The notes under the pieces are model-generated. The model made no database searches. It was not told the DNA's origin and saw only the letters and a program-made list of their open reading frames with translations. This document shows positions 51,930 to 60,878 of a stretch of DNA of 64,000 nt, piece by piece. Position 1 is the stretch's first letter. Each line of letters starts with the position of its first letter. The translations under genes and the position numbers were made by a program. Source of the DNA: Mucilaginibacter rivuli (GTDB lineage: Bacteria > Bacteroidota > Bacteroidia > Sphingobacteriales > Sphingobacteriaceae); the NCBI RefSeq assembly GCF_019391655.1, contig NZ_JAHXPQ010000002.1:558001-622000 (forward strand), given 5' to 3'.

Positions 51930-52256
51930 CTACGCCTTTATTTCTAAACCTGTTAACACTTTATTTAAATCCGACATGTCGCCTATTAGCCTGCGCTCGG
52001 GTAAGGGCAATCTCCGCATCAGCATGGGTACGGCCAGTAACTGCTCCAGTTCCGCCATTTCCGGCTGCTGGTATATGTCAATTATCTCGAGCTCATAGCG
52101 GCCATTCAGATGATCTTCGCACATCTTTTTTGTGTTGGCAATAGCGCGTATCGAATTTGGGGATGCCCCTGTAACAAAAAGCCGAAGGGAATACATCGCT
52201 TTGTTTTTATCGATGTAATCATCATTATCACCAGGAACTATATATTGCTCGCTCAT
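51930..52256 (-). CDS. KaiB-like protein, second paralogue
   Basis: 108 residues. YSLRLFVTGASPNSIRAIAN and IIDIYQQPEMAELEQLLAVP match KaiB's thioredoxin-like fold, and RRLIGDMSDLNKVLTGLEI matches its C-terminal part. It has a 20-residue N-terminal extension (with PGDNDDYIDK) absent from the other KaiB. The fold-switch region keeps the Gly of TGL but has Glu where cyanobacterial KaiB has Asp. It lies 9 bases after kaiB1 and 7 before the kinase. Confidence 0.88.
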   Translation of the reverse strand: MSEQYIVPGDNDDYIDKNKAMYSLRLFVTGASPNSIRAIANTKKMCEDHLNGRYELEIIDIYQQPEMAELEQLLAVPMLMRRLPLPERRLIGDMSDLNKVLTGLEIKA

Positions 52257-52265
52257 TTAATTCGT

Positions 52266-52559
52266 TTATGCAGGTCTGATGTTAAGGCCTACTAATACTT
52301 TTTCTTCGTTTGATAGGTCGCCTATTATTTTACGTATAGGTTCCGGAAACTTGCGCACCAGCGTAGGGATGGCCAGTATCTGGTCGCCCTCGGCTAATTG
52401 CGGGTTTACCAACAGGTCTATCACTTCAATCCTGTACTGGCCCTGTAAATGCTCTTCACAATACTTTTTCAGGTTGTTTAAGGCATCAACAGATTTTTGT
52501 GTTTTCCCGGCAACGTATAACCGCAGCTCCCAGGTCTTTGGTTCTTTTTCTTCACCCAT
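52266..52559 (-). CDS. kaiB: Circadian clock protein KaiB
   Basis: 97 residues. [40 protein letters not shown] and [18 protein letters not shown] match cyanobacterial KaiB almost along its whole length, though it ends sooner, without the acidic tail. KaiB is a fold-switching partner that docks on the CI ring of KaiC. The ATG overlaps the kaiC stop by one base (TAATG), indicating translational coupling. Confidence 0.95.
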   Translation of the reverse strand: MGEEKEPKTWELRLYVAGKTQKSVDALNNLKKYCEEHLQGQYRIEVIDLLVNPQLAEGDQILAIPTLVRKFPEPIRKIIGDLSNEEKVLVGLNIRPA

Positions 52560-54301
52560 TATTTTTTCTTCCTTATTTGAGTTTCCTGTTCCTCTGCTTT
52601 GCTACGCCGGATATTAGTTATTTCCGACAGTGTTTTAGCCATAATTTCGTCTTTCAGTTGTTCCTCAATATACACCTTGTTCAATTCTTCTTCAACAGAT
52701 TCAAATTCGGTTTGCAGGCTTGCAATTTTAGCTTCCAACACTTTGCGTTTACGGCTTATTTCCCTGTCTTTGCGTGATACCGCATTGGTTTTTATTACCT
52801 TACTGGTTTGTTCCTTCAATATCTCCGCCTCGCGTGCAGAACCGGTTAATACACCATCAGGGCCTAAGTACACATCTACAAGGTCAAGCCCGTTATCGGT
52901 GATCACAAACTCACGCACCTGGTTTGAGTGCTTCATCCCTCGCGATTTCATGATATACATGCCGCGGTTGCGCTCGCCGTTATATTCAATATCGCGCACC
53001 AGCAGCCAGGCATCAACTAAAGATGATACACCTTCGTCGGTTTGCTCGGTAACGGCTGTATTTAATGTTAAGGCGGTAAACATTACCGTGATCTGCTCTT
53101 CCTGTAAAAAATCTATCAGGCGTATCAGCATTCCTTTTACTTCGCTAACTGAGCCAACAGTAACAAGGTTGGTAATAGGGTCGAGAATTACTACAGATGG
53201 TTTGAATTTTTTGATAGATTTATAAATGTTCACCAAATGCATTTCCAAACCATACATAGTGGGCCTTGCGGCATGAAACTCTAATAAGCCTTTATCAACA
53301 TAAGGTTGCAGGTCCAGGTTTATAGATGTCATGTTCCTGATGATCTGCCTTGGCGATTCCTCGAAAGCGAAGTATAAACAGCGCTCACCGCGACTGCAAG
53401 CTTCGCTGGCAAAATAGGCAGCTATACTGGTTTTACCTGTACCCGCCGTACCCGACACCAACACGCTGCTGCCACGATAAAAGCCTTTGCCACCCATCAT
53501 TTGATCGAGTGCTGTAATACCCGATGGTATGCGCTTTTCTGATACTTCTTTATCCAGAAATAAACTGGTTACCGGCAATACCGAAATGCCTTCCTGATCT
53601 ATAAGGAAAGGATATTCGTTTGTTCCATGAATGCTTCCGCGATATTTTACAACACGCAGGCGGCGGGTTGATATTTGGTTGATGATGCGATGGTCAAGCA
53701 GTATCACACAATCAGATACATACTCTTCCAGGCCCTGGCGGGTTAATTTGCCGTCACCACGCTCACCGGTAATAATGGCGGTAACACCTTTTTCTTTTAA
53801 CCAATGGAAAAGCCTGCGTAATTCGGCACGTAATATAGTTTGATTAGCTAATCCCGAAAAAAGGTTTTCTATGGTATCCAATACAACACGTTTTGCGCCA
53901 ATGCTGTCAATAGCGTATCCCAAACGGATAAACAGGCCGTCAAGATCATATTCGCCGGTTTCTTCTATTTCGCTGCGCTCGATATGCACATGGTCAAGGC
54001 GGATCTTTTTTTCGTCCTGTAGTTTTTTCAAATCAAAGCCTAACGAAGCTACGTTCATTTCCAGCTCTTCGGCTTTTTCTTCAAATGCCATAAAAACGCC
54101 GGGCTCGTTAAACTCCATAGCGCCACGGACAATAAATTCGAGCGAAATTAAGGTTTTACCGCAGCCTGCATCGCCACAAATCAGGGTGGGGCGCCCCTTG
54201 GGGATGCCACCGCCGGTAATCTGATCGAGTCCGGTAATGCCTGTAGGCGTTTTAGGAAGTAAAACGTGATTGGCTAAAACTTTTTTTGATTCTTTACTCA
54301 T
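52559..54301 (-). CDS. kaiC: Circadian clock ATPase KaiC with coiled-coil tail
   Basis: 580 residues with tandem RecA-like domains CI and CII. CI: Walker A GDAGCGKT (43-50), catalytic Glu pair E74-E75. CII: Walker A GTAGTGKT, Glu pair in [11 protein letters not shown]. The autophosphorylation region reads T421-D-E-G-V-S426-S427, aligning with T426, S431 and T432 of Synechococcus elongatus KaiC at identical spacing. After [11 protein letters not shown] a Lys/Glu-rich coiled coil fills about residues 485-580; cyanobacterial KaiC ends about 60 residues earlier. No KaiA gene is seen. A TTG at 54313 could extend the frame by four residues; the ATG at 54301 is preferred. Confidence 0.95.
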   Translation of the reverse strand: MSKESKKVLANHVLLPKTPTGITGLDQITGGGIPKGRPTLICGDAGCGKTLISLEFIVRGAMEFNEPGVFMAFEEKAEELEMNVASLGFDLKKLQDEKKIRLDHVHIERSEIEETGEYDLDGLFIRLGYAIDSIGAKRVVLDTIENLFSGLANQTILRAELRRLFHWLKEKGVTAIITGERGDGKLTRQGLEEYVSDCVILLDHRIINQISTRRLRVVKYRGSIHGTNEYPFLIDQEGISVLPVTSLFLDKEVSEKRIPSGITALDQMMGGKGFYRGSSVLVSGTAGTGKTSIAAYFASEACSRGERCLYFAFEESPRQIIRNMTSINLDLQPYVDKGLLEFHAARPTMYGLEMHLVNIYKSIKKFKPSVVILDPITNLVTVGSVSEVKGMLIRLIDFLQEEQITVMFTALTLNTAVTEQTDEGVSSLVDAWLLVRDIEYNGERNRGMYIMKSRGMKHSNQVREFVITDNGLDLVDVYLGPDGVLTGSAREAEILKEQTSKVIKTNAVSRKDREISRKRKVLEAKIASLQTEFESVEEELNKVYIEEQLKDEIMAKTLSEITNIRRSKAEEQETQIRKKK

Positions 54302-54480
54302 ACATTTAAACAATAGTTATTCTCTTATTACGATAACCGAAAAATAAGAATTAGAGAAATAACCACGAAATATAATTTTTGTTTAAGCTTTTGTCCTAAA
54401 AATTATGCACACACCTTTTTATCGTCAAATTGTTACCTACTGTACGCAAGTGTGCTAAATAGTGTAAATTTGATGTGATA

Positions 54481-54488
54481 TAATTTTG
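54481..54488 (+). promoter_or_regulatory. -7 box ahead of cbpA
   Basis: TAATTTTG, a full TAnnTTTG match, ends seven bases before the GTG start at 54496. It lies in the 194-bp divergent spacer shared with kaiC; I found no full consensus promoter for kaiC on the other strand, only GAAATATA at 54367-54374 (one mismatch from the reverse complement). Confidence 0.4.
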
Positions 54489-54495
54489 AACTACC

Positions 54496-55389
54496 GTGGA
54501 CTATAAAGATTATTATAAAATATTAGGTGTTAAAAAGGATGCTACTGCCGATGAGATAAAAAAGGCATACCGCAAGCTTGCCGTAAAATACCATCCGGAT
54601 AAAAATCCCGGCGATAAAGTAGCCGAAGATAAATTTAAAGAGGCCAACGAGGCTAACGAGGTATTAGGCGATGCCGAAAAACGCAAAAAGTACGATGAGC
54701 TTGGCGCTAATTGGAAACAATATGAGCAGCAGGGTGGTTATGGCGGCGGCCGCGGTGGTGGTGGTTTTGATACCAGCAGCTTTTATGGTGATGGCGGGCA
54801 GTTTTCAAGCTTCTTTGAATCGATATTTGGGAGCGGGGCCGGTTTTGGCGGGGCAAGACAGCGCGCGCCGCGCCAGCAAAAGGGGCAAGACCAGGAAGGC
54901 ACCATTACCCTTACGCTGGATGAATCTTTCCACGGTGTTGCAAAAACACTTACCATTAACGGCGAAAAACTGAACCTTAAATTTAAACCCGGTACTACCA
55001 ACGGGCAGATATTGCGTTTGAAAGGCAAAGGCAGCCCAAGCTATACGGGCGGCGAGGCGGGCGACCTGCTCATTACAATTCAGCTTGCGCCAAACCCACG
55101 CTATGAAGTTAAAGGCAATGACCTGTACTTTGACCAACCCCTGGATATATACACAGCTATATTAGGTGGAAAGATATCAGTACAAAGTATTGATAAAGCG
55201 GTAATGATGCCCATTCCAGCCGGAACGGATAGCCATAAAACCTTTCGTTTAAAAGGTATGGGCATGCCTGTTTTTGGGAAGGCCGATATGCGTGGTGATG
55301 CGTATGTGCGCATGGTGTTGCAAGTGCCCAAGAACTTAGCTGATGATGAGAAGGAGATATTTGAAAAGTTGAGGGAGTTGAAGAAATAA
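54496..55389 (+). CDS. cbpA: DnaJ-type co-chaperone without zinc finger (CbpA-like)
   Basis: 297 residues. J domain at about 4-70 with the HPD motif in KYHPDKNPG; a Gly/Phe-rich linker (about 80-125); then two substrate-binding beta domains ([11 protein letters not shown] near the C-terminus). The zinc-finger Cys repeats of DnaJ are absent, so this is type B like CbpA. It stimulates DnaK ATP hydrolysis. The start is GTG; no ATG lies nearby before the J domain. It is divergent from kaiC. Confidence 0.9.
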   Translation: MDYKDYYKILGVKKDATADEIKKAYRKLAVKYHPDKNPGDKVAEDKFKEANEANEVLGDAEKRKKYDELGANWKQYEQQGGYGGGRGGGGFDTSSFYGDGGQFSSFFESIFGSGAGFGGARQRAPRQQKGQDQEGTITLTLDESFHGVAKTLTINGEKLNLKFKPGTTNGQILRLKGKGSPSYTGGEAGDLLITIQLAPNPRYEVKGNDLYFDQPLDIYTAILGGKISVQSIDKAVMMPIPAGTDSHKTFRLKGMGMPVFGKADMRGDAYVRMVLQVPKNLADDEKEIFEKLRELKK

Positions 55390-55510
55390 TTATCTTGTTA
55401 TTTACTTCTTGTTACCTACTATGGGTGTTTCATTGGAGAATATGTAATGAGGTAAAATAACCCACTTAAGATTGAAATAATAGTTAGAGTAATTGGAAAT
55501 GAAATTTCAA

Positions 55511-56218
55511 TTAGTTTTCTTGTTTTGTACTTGGGCAATGTATTTCAATTATTTTATTATACATTTTAAGTATAGAGTCTAATTTTTTTCTTTCTTTATC
55601 TAACAGCATCAGTTTTTGATCTAATTCATCTTTTGCCTTATTACAGAAAGTATCATACTGCTGCTCCCGTTTGTGATGGTCTGAAAATATTTTGTCGTTT
55701 TTGTGAAAAGCAGCCATTTTTTCTTTCCATGTTTGACCATTGGTATCTGGTATAGTTACTTGGACATGTAAACCCAATTCAACTTTTTTTTCATCAAGTT
55801 TTTTTTGATGTTCATCCCGCAATAAATCTGCATTAACTGTGATACCTTTATTTATGGTGTCAAGTTCTGCTTCGGGATAAAATTCATCATTTTCAGAAAT
55901 TAGACTTTTAAGTTGTGAGATTGTTTTTTCCTGATAGATATCAAATAAATACAAAGACAAAAGATATAGACAAACTATAACTAAAATTAGTATGACATAT
56001 TTTCCATCTGTTTCATCAAACCTTAAACCCAATATCGACTCTTCCTTGATATTTAAAATTTTAAAAGATATTAATATGGATAAACAAGATAATATAATAA
56101 GAGTGTTCCCTTTATCTCTGGTTTCCTTGCTGCTATATGGTGTTAATTTGGTAATTCCAAATTTTGCCACACGGTTTAACCATATGGTTATATCGGTATT
56201 TATTTCTTCTGAAATCAT
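55511..56218 (-). CDS. Membrane protein with coiled coil, unknown
   Basis: 235 residues. Two membrane segments (about 40-55, TLIILSCLSILISFKIL; about 75-95, VILILVIVCLYLLSLYLF) follow a soluble N-terminus; the C-terminal 140 residues are charged with coiled-coil character (KLMLLDKERKKLDSILKMY). Codon usage is clearly more AT-rich than the neighbours, which suggests recent acquisition. It stands alone. No family recognised. Confidence 0.65.
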   Translation of the reverse strand: MISEEINTDITIWLNRVAKFGITKLTPYSSKETRDKGNTLIILSCLSILISFKILNIKEESILGLRFDETDGKYVILILVIVCLYLLSLYLFDIYQEKTISQLKSLISENDEFYPEAELDTINKGITVNADLLRDEHQKKLDEKKVELGLHVQVTIPDTNGQTWKEKMAAFHKNDKIFSDHHKREQQYDTFCNKAKDELDQKLMLLDKERKKLDSILKMYNKIIEIHCPSTKQEN

Positions 56219-56341
56219 ATTTTTGAATTAGTTATTCTAAGGTAAAAATAAATATTATAATATTAAATTAGACGTTTAATCATCTTTTTTTCTATCCCCA
56301 TCAAAATCCATATTTTTACAAACTAAAAATATCAACACCAC

Positions 56342-56749
56342 ATGAACTATTGGCTCGTAAAATCAGAACCTCATAAATATAGCTGGGAAAAATTTAATAA
56401 AGATGGCCGAACCCATTGGGATGGCGTGCGTAACTACACTGCCCGCAATAACATGCGCGATATGCGCCTGGGCGACCTGGTAATGTTTTACCACAGTAAT
56501 GAAGGTAAAGAAGTAGTGGGTATTGCCAAAGTAGTAAAAGAAAGCTACCAGGACCCCACAACAGATGATACGGCCTGGCTGGTTGTTGAAATCGCTCCCG
56601 TTGAAGCACTTAAAAAACCAGTTACCCTTGCACAGATAAAAGCCGAACCAAGCTTGTCCGAAATACAGATATTGAAGCAGGGTAGGCTATCAGTTACTTC
56701 GCTTAAAAAGGAAGAGTTTGATAAGATACTTGAAATGAGTAGCCATTAA
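56342..56749 (+). CDS. EVE domain protein
   Basis: 135 residues, a single EVE/PUA-like domain. It opens MNYWLVKSEPHKYSWEKF and contains WDGVRNYTARNNMRDMRLGD and FYHSNEGKEVVGIAKV, the usual pattern. EVE proteins bind modified bases in DNA or RNA. In bacteria they are often found near restriction or repair genes, but not here. Confidence 0.9.
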   Translation: MNYWLVKSEPHKYSWEKFNKDGRTHWDGVRNYTARNNMRDMRLGDLVMFYHSNEGKEVVGIAKVVKESYQDPTTDDTAWLVVEIAPVEALKKPVTLAQIKAEPSLSEIQILKQGRLSVTSLKKEEFDKILEMSSH

Positions 56750-56848
56750 GAGCTAAAGTGGAAAGTTAGTAAGTGGATATCTGACATTTATAGTCTCATT
56801 GCCTTATACTTTTAACGTTTAACTTTCAACTTCTTGCCTCAAAAACCG

Positions 56849-56856
56849 TACCTTTG
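56849..56856 (+). promoter_or_regulatory. -7 box ahead of the ABC-F gene
   Basis: TACCTTTG, a full TAnnTTTG match, ends six bases before the ATG at 56863; the transcript would be leaderless or nearly so. No TTTG at -33. Confidence 0.45.
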
Positions 56857-56862
56857 CGGCAA

Positions 56863-58782
56863 ATGATAGCGATTAACGATCTTACGTTCGAGATAGGTGC
56901 AAGGGCCCTTTATGATGAAGCCAACTGGCATATAAAACCCGGAGAAAAAATTGGTTTGATAGGTGCTAATGGTACCGGTAAAACCACCCTCCTTAAAATT
57001 ATTGTTGGAGATTATAAACCTACATCGGGCACCATATCTATGGCTAAGGACCTGAAGATGGGTTACCTTAACCAGGATCTGTTATCATACTCATCAGATA
57101 AGAGTATTGTGGAGGTGGCTATGGAAGCCTTTGAGCGCCAGAATATACTGCACCACGAGATAGAAGAGCTGTTAAAGAAACTTGAAACCGATTACTCGGA
57201 AGAGATTCTGGAAAAACTAAGCGACAGGCAACATGAGTTTGAAGCGCTTGATGGTTATAATATTGAATACAAAGCACACGAGATTTTAGCAGGCCTTGGC
57301 TTTAGCGAAGAGGATTGTAAGCGCAAGCTAAGTACCTTTTCGGGAGGCTGGCGCATGCGCGTGATGCTGGCCAAGATACTTTTGCAGGCGCCTGATATTT
57401 TATTGTTGGATGAGCCTACCAACCACTTGGACTTACCATCGATACAGTGGCTTGAAGATTATTTGAAAGTTTTTGACGGCGCCATCGTTATCGTATCGCA
57501 CGACAGGTGGTTTTTAGATAAGGTAATTAACCGTACCGTTGAAACCCGTAAAGGTAAGTTAACTGTTTATGCAGGTAACTATTCTTTCTATCTGGAAGAG
57601 AAGGCTTTACGTGGAGAAATACAAAAAGGCGAGTTTAAAAATCAGCAAGCCAAAATAAAACAGGAGGAGCGTTTGATAGAACGTTTCCGTGCCAAGGCAT
57701 CAAAAGCCAAGATGGCGCAATCGCGTATCAAAATGCTGGACAAGTTAGAGCGTGTTGAAGATGTTGATGATGAGAATCCATCGGTAAACTTCAATTTCAG
57801 GTTTAGCAAGCAATCAGGCAGGCACGTGATCACGTTAGAGCATATCACCAAAAAATACCCGGCTATTGATATTTTGGATGATGCCGAAGCGGTGATAGAA
57901 AAAGGGGATAAGATAGCCCTGATTGGTGCCAATGGTAAGGGTAAATCGACTTTGCTGCGCATCATCGCGGAAGCTGACCATGACTTTAAGGGTAAGATGG
58001 TGACCGGTCATAATGTGAGCGAAACCTTCTTCGCGCAGCACCAGTTGGAATCGCTGCATTTGGAGAATGAGATATTGGCCGAACTTCAATCTTTCGCACC
58101 AAAGCATACCGATACAGAGCTACGCTCAATATTGGGCTCATTCCTGTTTACGGGCGATGATGTGTTTAAAAAGATAAAGGTATTGTCGGGTGGCGAAAAA
58201 TCACGCGTGGCACTGGCCAAGGCGCTAACCGCGGATGCCAACTTTTTGATACTGGATGAGCCTACCAATCACTTGGATATTCAATCGGTAAATATATTGA
58301 TACAAGCCCTGCAACAGTACGAAGGTACTTTCATTGCCGTATCGCACGATAGGTTCTTTTTAGATAATATTGCCAATAAGATCTGGTTTATTGAAGATCA
58401 GAAGATCAAGATCTACCCCGGCACTTACGCCGAGTACGAAATATGGCAGGCAAAACGTAAGCTGGAACCTAAAGCGGTTATACCAGCGCCTCAGCCTAAA
58501 AAGGAAGAGCCTAAGCCTGTTGTTAAAGCGGCACCGTCGGAAGATAAAGCCAAACAGTTGAAAAAGCTGAACAGTGACCTTACCCGTATGGAAGACCGGA
58601 TTTCGCAATTGGAAAAGGAGATAAAGGAACTGGAAAATAAGTTAGCCGAGCCGGGCGTTTATAATGACCAGGCAAAATCGAAAGAGGTAAACGCGACTTA
58701 CAGTGCTAAGAAAGCTGAGTTAGTAAAAGTGCAGGATGAGTGGGAAGAGCTTGCCGGGCAGATATTGGAGATGGAAGCATAG
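56863..58782 (+). CDS. ABC-F family ATPase
   Basis: 639 residues with two ATPase domains and no membrane domain. Walker A GANGTGKTTLL and GANGKGKSTLL; signatures FSGGWRMRV and LSGGEKSRV; both Walker B regions read LDEPTNHLD. A linker between the domains is charged and helical (about 245-300), and the C-terminal coiled-coil domain (about 555-639, SDLTRMEDRISQLEKEIKELE) is the ABC_tran_CTD of Uup/YdiF types. ABC-F proteins act on the ribosome. The frame extends to a TTG at 56854 that overlaps the promoter box; ATG 56863 is chosen. Confidence 0.93.
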   Translation: MIAINDLTFEIGARALYDEANWHIKPGEKIGLIGANGTGKTTLLKIIVGDYKPTSGTISMAKDLKMGYLNQDLLSYSSDKSIVEVAMEAFERQNILHHEIEELLKKLETDYSEEILEKLSDRQHEFEALDGYNIEYKAHEILAGLGFSEEDCKRKLSTFSGGWRMRVMLAKILLQAPDILLLDEPTNHLDLPSIQWLEDYLKVFDGAIVIVSHDRWFLDKVINRTVETRKGKLTVYAGNYSFYLEEKALRGEIQKGEFKNQQAKIKQEERLIERFRAKASKAKMAQSRIKMLDKLERVEDVDDENPSVNFNFRFSKQSGRHVITLEHITKKYPAIDILDDAEAVIEKGDKIALIGANGKGKSTLLRIIAEADHDFKGKMVTGHNVSETFFAQHQLESLHLENEILAELQSFAPKHTDTELRSILGSFLFTGDDVFKKIKVLSGGEKSRVALAKALTADANFLILDEPTNHLDIQSVNILIQALQQYEGTFIAVSHDRFFLDNIANKIWFIEDQKIKIYPGTYAEYEIWQAKRKLEPKAVIPAPQPKKEEPKPVVKAAPSEDKAKQLKKLNSDLTRMEDRISQLEKEIKELENKLAEPGVYNDQAKSKEVNATYSAKKAELVKVQDEWEELAGQILEMEA

Positions 58783-58783
58783 G

Positions 58784-58836
58784 AAAGAATCAAGAAGCCA
58801 GAATCAAGAGGCAAGATGAAAGTGGGCGTAAAAATC
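58784..58836. repeat. GAATCAAGA repeat (family H)
   Basis: GAATCAAGAAGCCAGAATCA followed by AGAGGCAAGATGAAA, similar to 25614-25655 after moaA. Both follow a stop codon directly and read into a stretch with GG(G/A)CGTAAAAATC or GGGGATTAAAATC. Confidence 0.5.
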
Positions 58837-58869
58837 TTACTTTATCCCCCTTTAATCAATATCAAATTT

Positions 58870-58969
58870 GTCATTGCGAGGGACGAAGCAATCACTGAGA
58901 AAGGTGGCGGATTTTGAACATTGGTCACCTATCGCTGAGATTGCCACGTCGTTCCTCCTCGCAATGACA
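58870..58969. repeat. REP-like palindromic repeat, family A, copy 4
   Basis: GTCATTGCGAGGGACGAAGC on the left and CGTTCCTCCTCGCAATGAC on the right. The inside differs: ATCACTGAGAAAGG and TCGCTGAGATTGCC join it to the family B module (CACTGAGAA). It lies between the ABC-F and T9SS plug genes. Confidence 0.75.
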
Positions 58970-59030
58970 TAGCGAGGCTGTTTAATATACATATTTACCC
59001 ATCTGCCTCAGGCGGATTAAGTATAGTAAA

Positions 59031-60287
59031 ATGATGAGAAACTGTATCATATTATTTCTTGTGTTTTGTTTTACAATTACTTACGGGCAGCAGTATGATA
59101 ACCATGTTTATCAATCAAACATCAAAACCGTACAGCTTTATAATAGTGTAAAAGAAGGCTCGTTCCCTGCAATTACGTTAGGCTCATCAGAAACCTTAAC
59201 GCTTGGTTTTGATGATCTGAAAGCCGGAAGCCGCAATTATATGTACACCATTGAGCATTGCGATGCGGAATGGAACCCGTCGCGCATATCACCAACAGAA
59301 TACCTGCAAAGCTTTACCGAAGATAGATTGTCGGATTACCGCTACTCAACAAATACCATCCAAAAGTACACGCATTATCAGCTAACGCTGCCTAACTACA
59401 ATATCATACCCAAACTATCCGGCAATTACATATTAAAGGTTTACGAAGATGGCGACCGGAACAAAATGGTGCTAACCCGTAAGTTTTATGTAGTTGATAA
59501 TAAGGTAAGTGTACAAACAGATATTACAGCTTCGAGCGATAATTTGTTAAGGCAATCGGCCCAGAAAATTAACTTTCAGCTTAGTACTGGTAATTTCCAG
59601 GTGCAAAACCCATTTACAGATATCAGGGTGCTGGTAATGCAGAATGGCAGGCCTGATAAGCAGCAGTGGAACACTAAGCCACAGTTTATTCGTGGCAGCC
59701 AGTTGCAGTATAACGATCTTACTACCAATCAGTTTATGGGAGGCAATGAGTTCAGGCATTTTGATCTTCGTTCGCTCAGGCAAAACTCGGAAAGGGTGGG
59801 GCATATCTACCGCGATACAGCTAATACCGTTGTGTTACTTGGCGACCCGAGCCGTAATCAAGCCAATTATGTATTTCAATACGATAATAACGGCGCCTTT
59901 TTTATCATGAACCAGGATGGGAATAACCCGCGCTATGATGCCGATTACGCTCATGTATATTTTAGCCTTGCGGGAAACCGCTCGGATAATGAGGGTTCGG
60001 TTTATATAGTTGGTCAGTTTAATGATTATCAGCTTACGGACCAAAATAAAATGCGCTATGATGCCAGCAAAGGGCGTTTTTATACAGACCTGTTTTTAAA
60101 GCAAGGTGTTTATGATTATGAATATGTTTGGGTAGATAAGCAAACCAAAATACCCGATGATGTTGCTTTTGAAGGCTCTTACTACGAAACCGAAAATGAT
60201 TACCAACTATTGGTTTATTATCGCCGCCCCGGCGCGCGCTGGGAAGAACTTGTAGGTTTCAGGCAAATAAATACGACTAAGAGATAA
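59031..60287 (+). CDS. Type IX secretion plug-domain protein (DUF5103)
   Basis: 418 residues with a signal peptide ending near TITYGQQ. The N-terminal region (about 20-150) is the T9SS_plug domain: FPAITLGSSETLTLGFDDLK, YTIEHCDAEWNPS, SPTEYLQSF. The rest is beta-rich with further plug-type segments (YVFQYDNNGAFFIMN, YVWVDKQTKIPDDVAFEGSYY). In Flavobacterium a DUF5103 protein is the plug of the SprA outer-membrane translocon; a matching role is inferred. Two ATG codons (59031 and 59034) are possible. Confidence 0.88.
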   Translation: MMRNCIILFLVFCFTITYGQQYDNHVYQSNIKTVQLYNSVKEGSFPAITLGSSETLTLGFDDLKAGSRNYMYTIEHCDAEWNPSRISPTEYLQSFTEDRLSDYRYSTNTIQKYTHYQLTLPNYNIIPKLSGNYILKVYEDGDRNKMVLTRKFYVVDNKVSVQTDITASSDNLLRQSAQKINFQLSTGNFQVQNPFTDIRVLVMQNGRPDKQQWNTKPQFIRGSQLQYNDLTTNQFMGGNEFRHFDLRSLRQNSERVGHIYRDTANTVVLLGDPSRNQANYVFQYDNNGAFFIMNQDGNNPRYDADYAHVYFSLAGNRSDNEGSVYIVGQFNDYQLTDQNKMRYDASKGRFYTDLFLKQGVYDYEYVWVDKQTKIPDDVAFEGSYYETENDYQLLVYYRRPGARWEELVGFRQINTTKR

Positions 60288-60290
60288 ACT

Positions 60291-60325
60291 TTGTCCATGG
60301 TCTATGGTCCATCGTCCATGGACAA
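60291..60325. repeat. TTGTCCATGG hairpin with CCATGGACAA
   Basis: Ten-base perfect inverted repeat (60291-60300, 60316-60325) with TATGGTCCAT in the loop. It sits between the plug gene and the thioesterase. It resembles REP-type elements more than a terminator, because A's and not T's follow on the plus strand. Confidence 0.5.
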
Positions 60326-60345
60326 AAAAACTTATCTTTACATCC

Positions 60346-60870
60346 ATGAAATCCAAAACCCCAAAAGAGTCGCATACCATAATGAATGAACTGGTATTGC
60401 CAAATGATACCAATACCATGAACAACCTGATGGGTGGGCGTTTGCTGCATTGGATGGATATTTCGGCAGCGATAGCGGCGCAAAAACATTGCAACCGCAA
60501 TGTGGTAACGGCTTCGGTAGATAACGTGTCCTTTCAGCACCCGATTAAACTGGGGAATGTGGTGAGTATCGAATCGAAAGTGACCAGGGCGTTTAATACT
60601 TCGGTTGAAGTAAGGCTTGACGTTTGGGCCGAAAATATACCTTCCGGCCGGAGGTTAAAGAGCAATGAAGCTTACTACACTTTTGTTGCTTTGGATGCGG
60701 ACGGACATACTGTACCTGTACCCGAATTAACCCCTGTAACTACCGAAGATGTTGCTTTGTACGACGGTGCTTTACGCCGCAGGCAATTACGCCTTGTATT
60801 GGCAGGCAGAATGAAAGCTGATGATGCTACAGAGTTGAAAGCTTTATTTTTTGGGCCGGCAGCAAAGTAA
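60346..60870 (+). CDS. Acyl-CoA thioesterase (hotdog fold)
   Basis: 174 residues, one hotdog domain. [20 protein letters not shown] carries the catalytic Asp, and [19 protein letters not shown] marks the second strand with the Asn. The YciA/BACH type hydrolyses short or medium acyl-CoA. An earlier frame start at 60304 lies inside a palindrome and is rejected. TATCTTTA lies 5 bases before the ATG. Confidence 0.88.
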   Translation: MKSKTPKESHTIMNELVLPNDTNTMNNLMGGRLLHWMDISAAIAAQKHCNRNVVTASVDNVSFQHPIKLGNVVSIESKVTRAFNTSVEVRLDVWAENIPSGRRLKSNEAYYTFVALDADGHTVPVPELTPVTTEDVALYDGALRRRQLRLVLAGRMKADDATELKALFFGPAAK

Positions 60871-60878
60871 TACAATTT

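Noticed and set aside
54302-54313. TTG start extending KaiC by four residues
   Set aside because: MSKESKK from the ATG at 54301 is a usual start and no feature supports the extension.
56854-56862. TTG start for the ABC-F protein
   Set aside because: It lies on the TACCTTTG promoter box; the ATG nine bases later is normal for the family.
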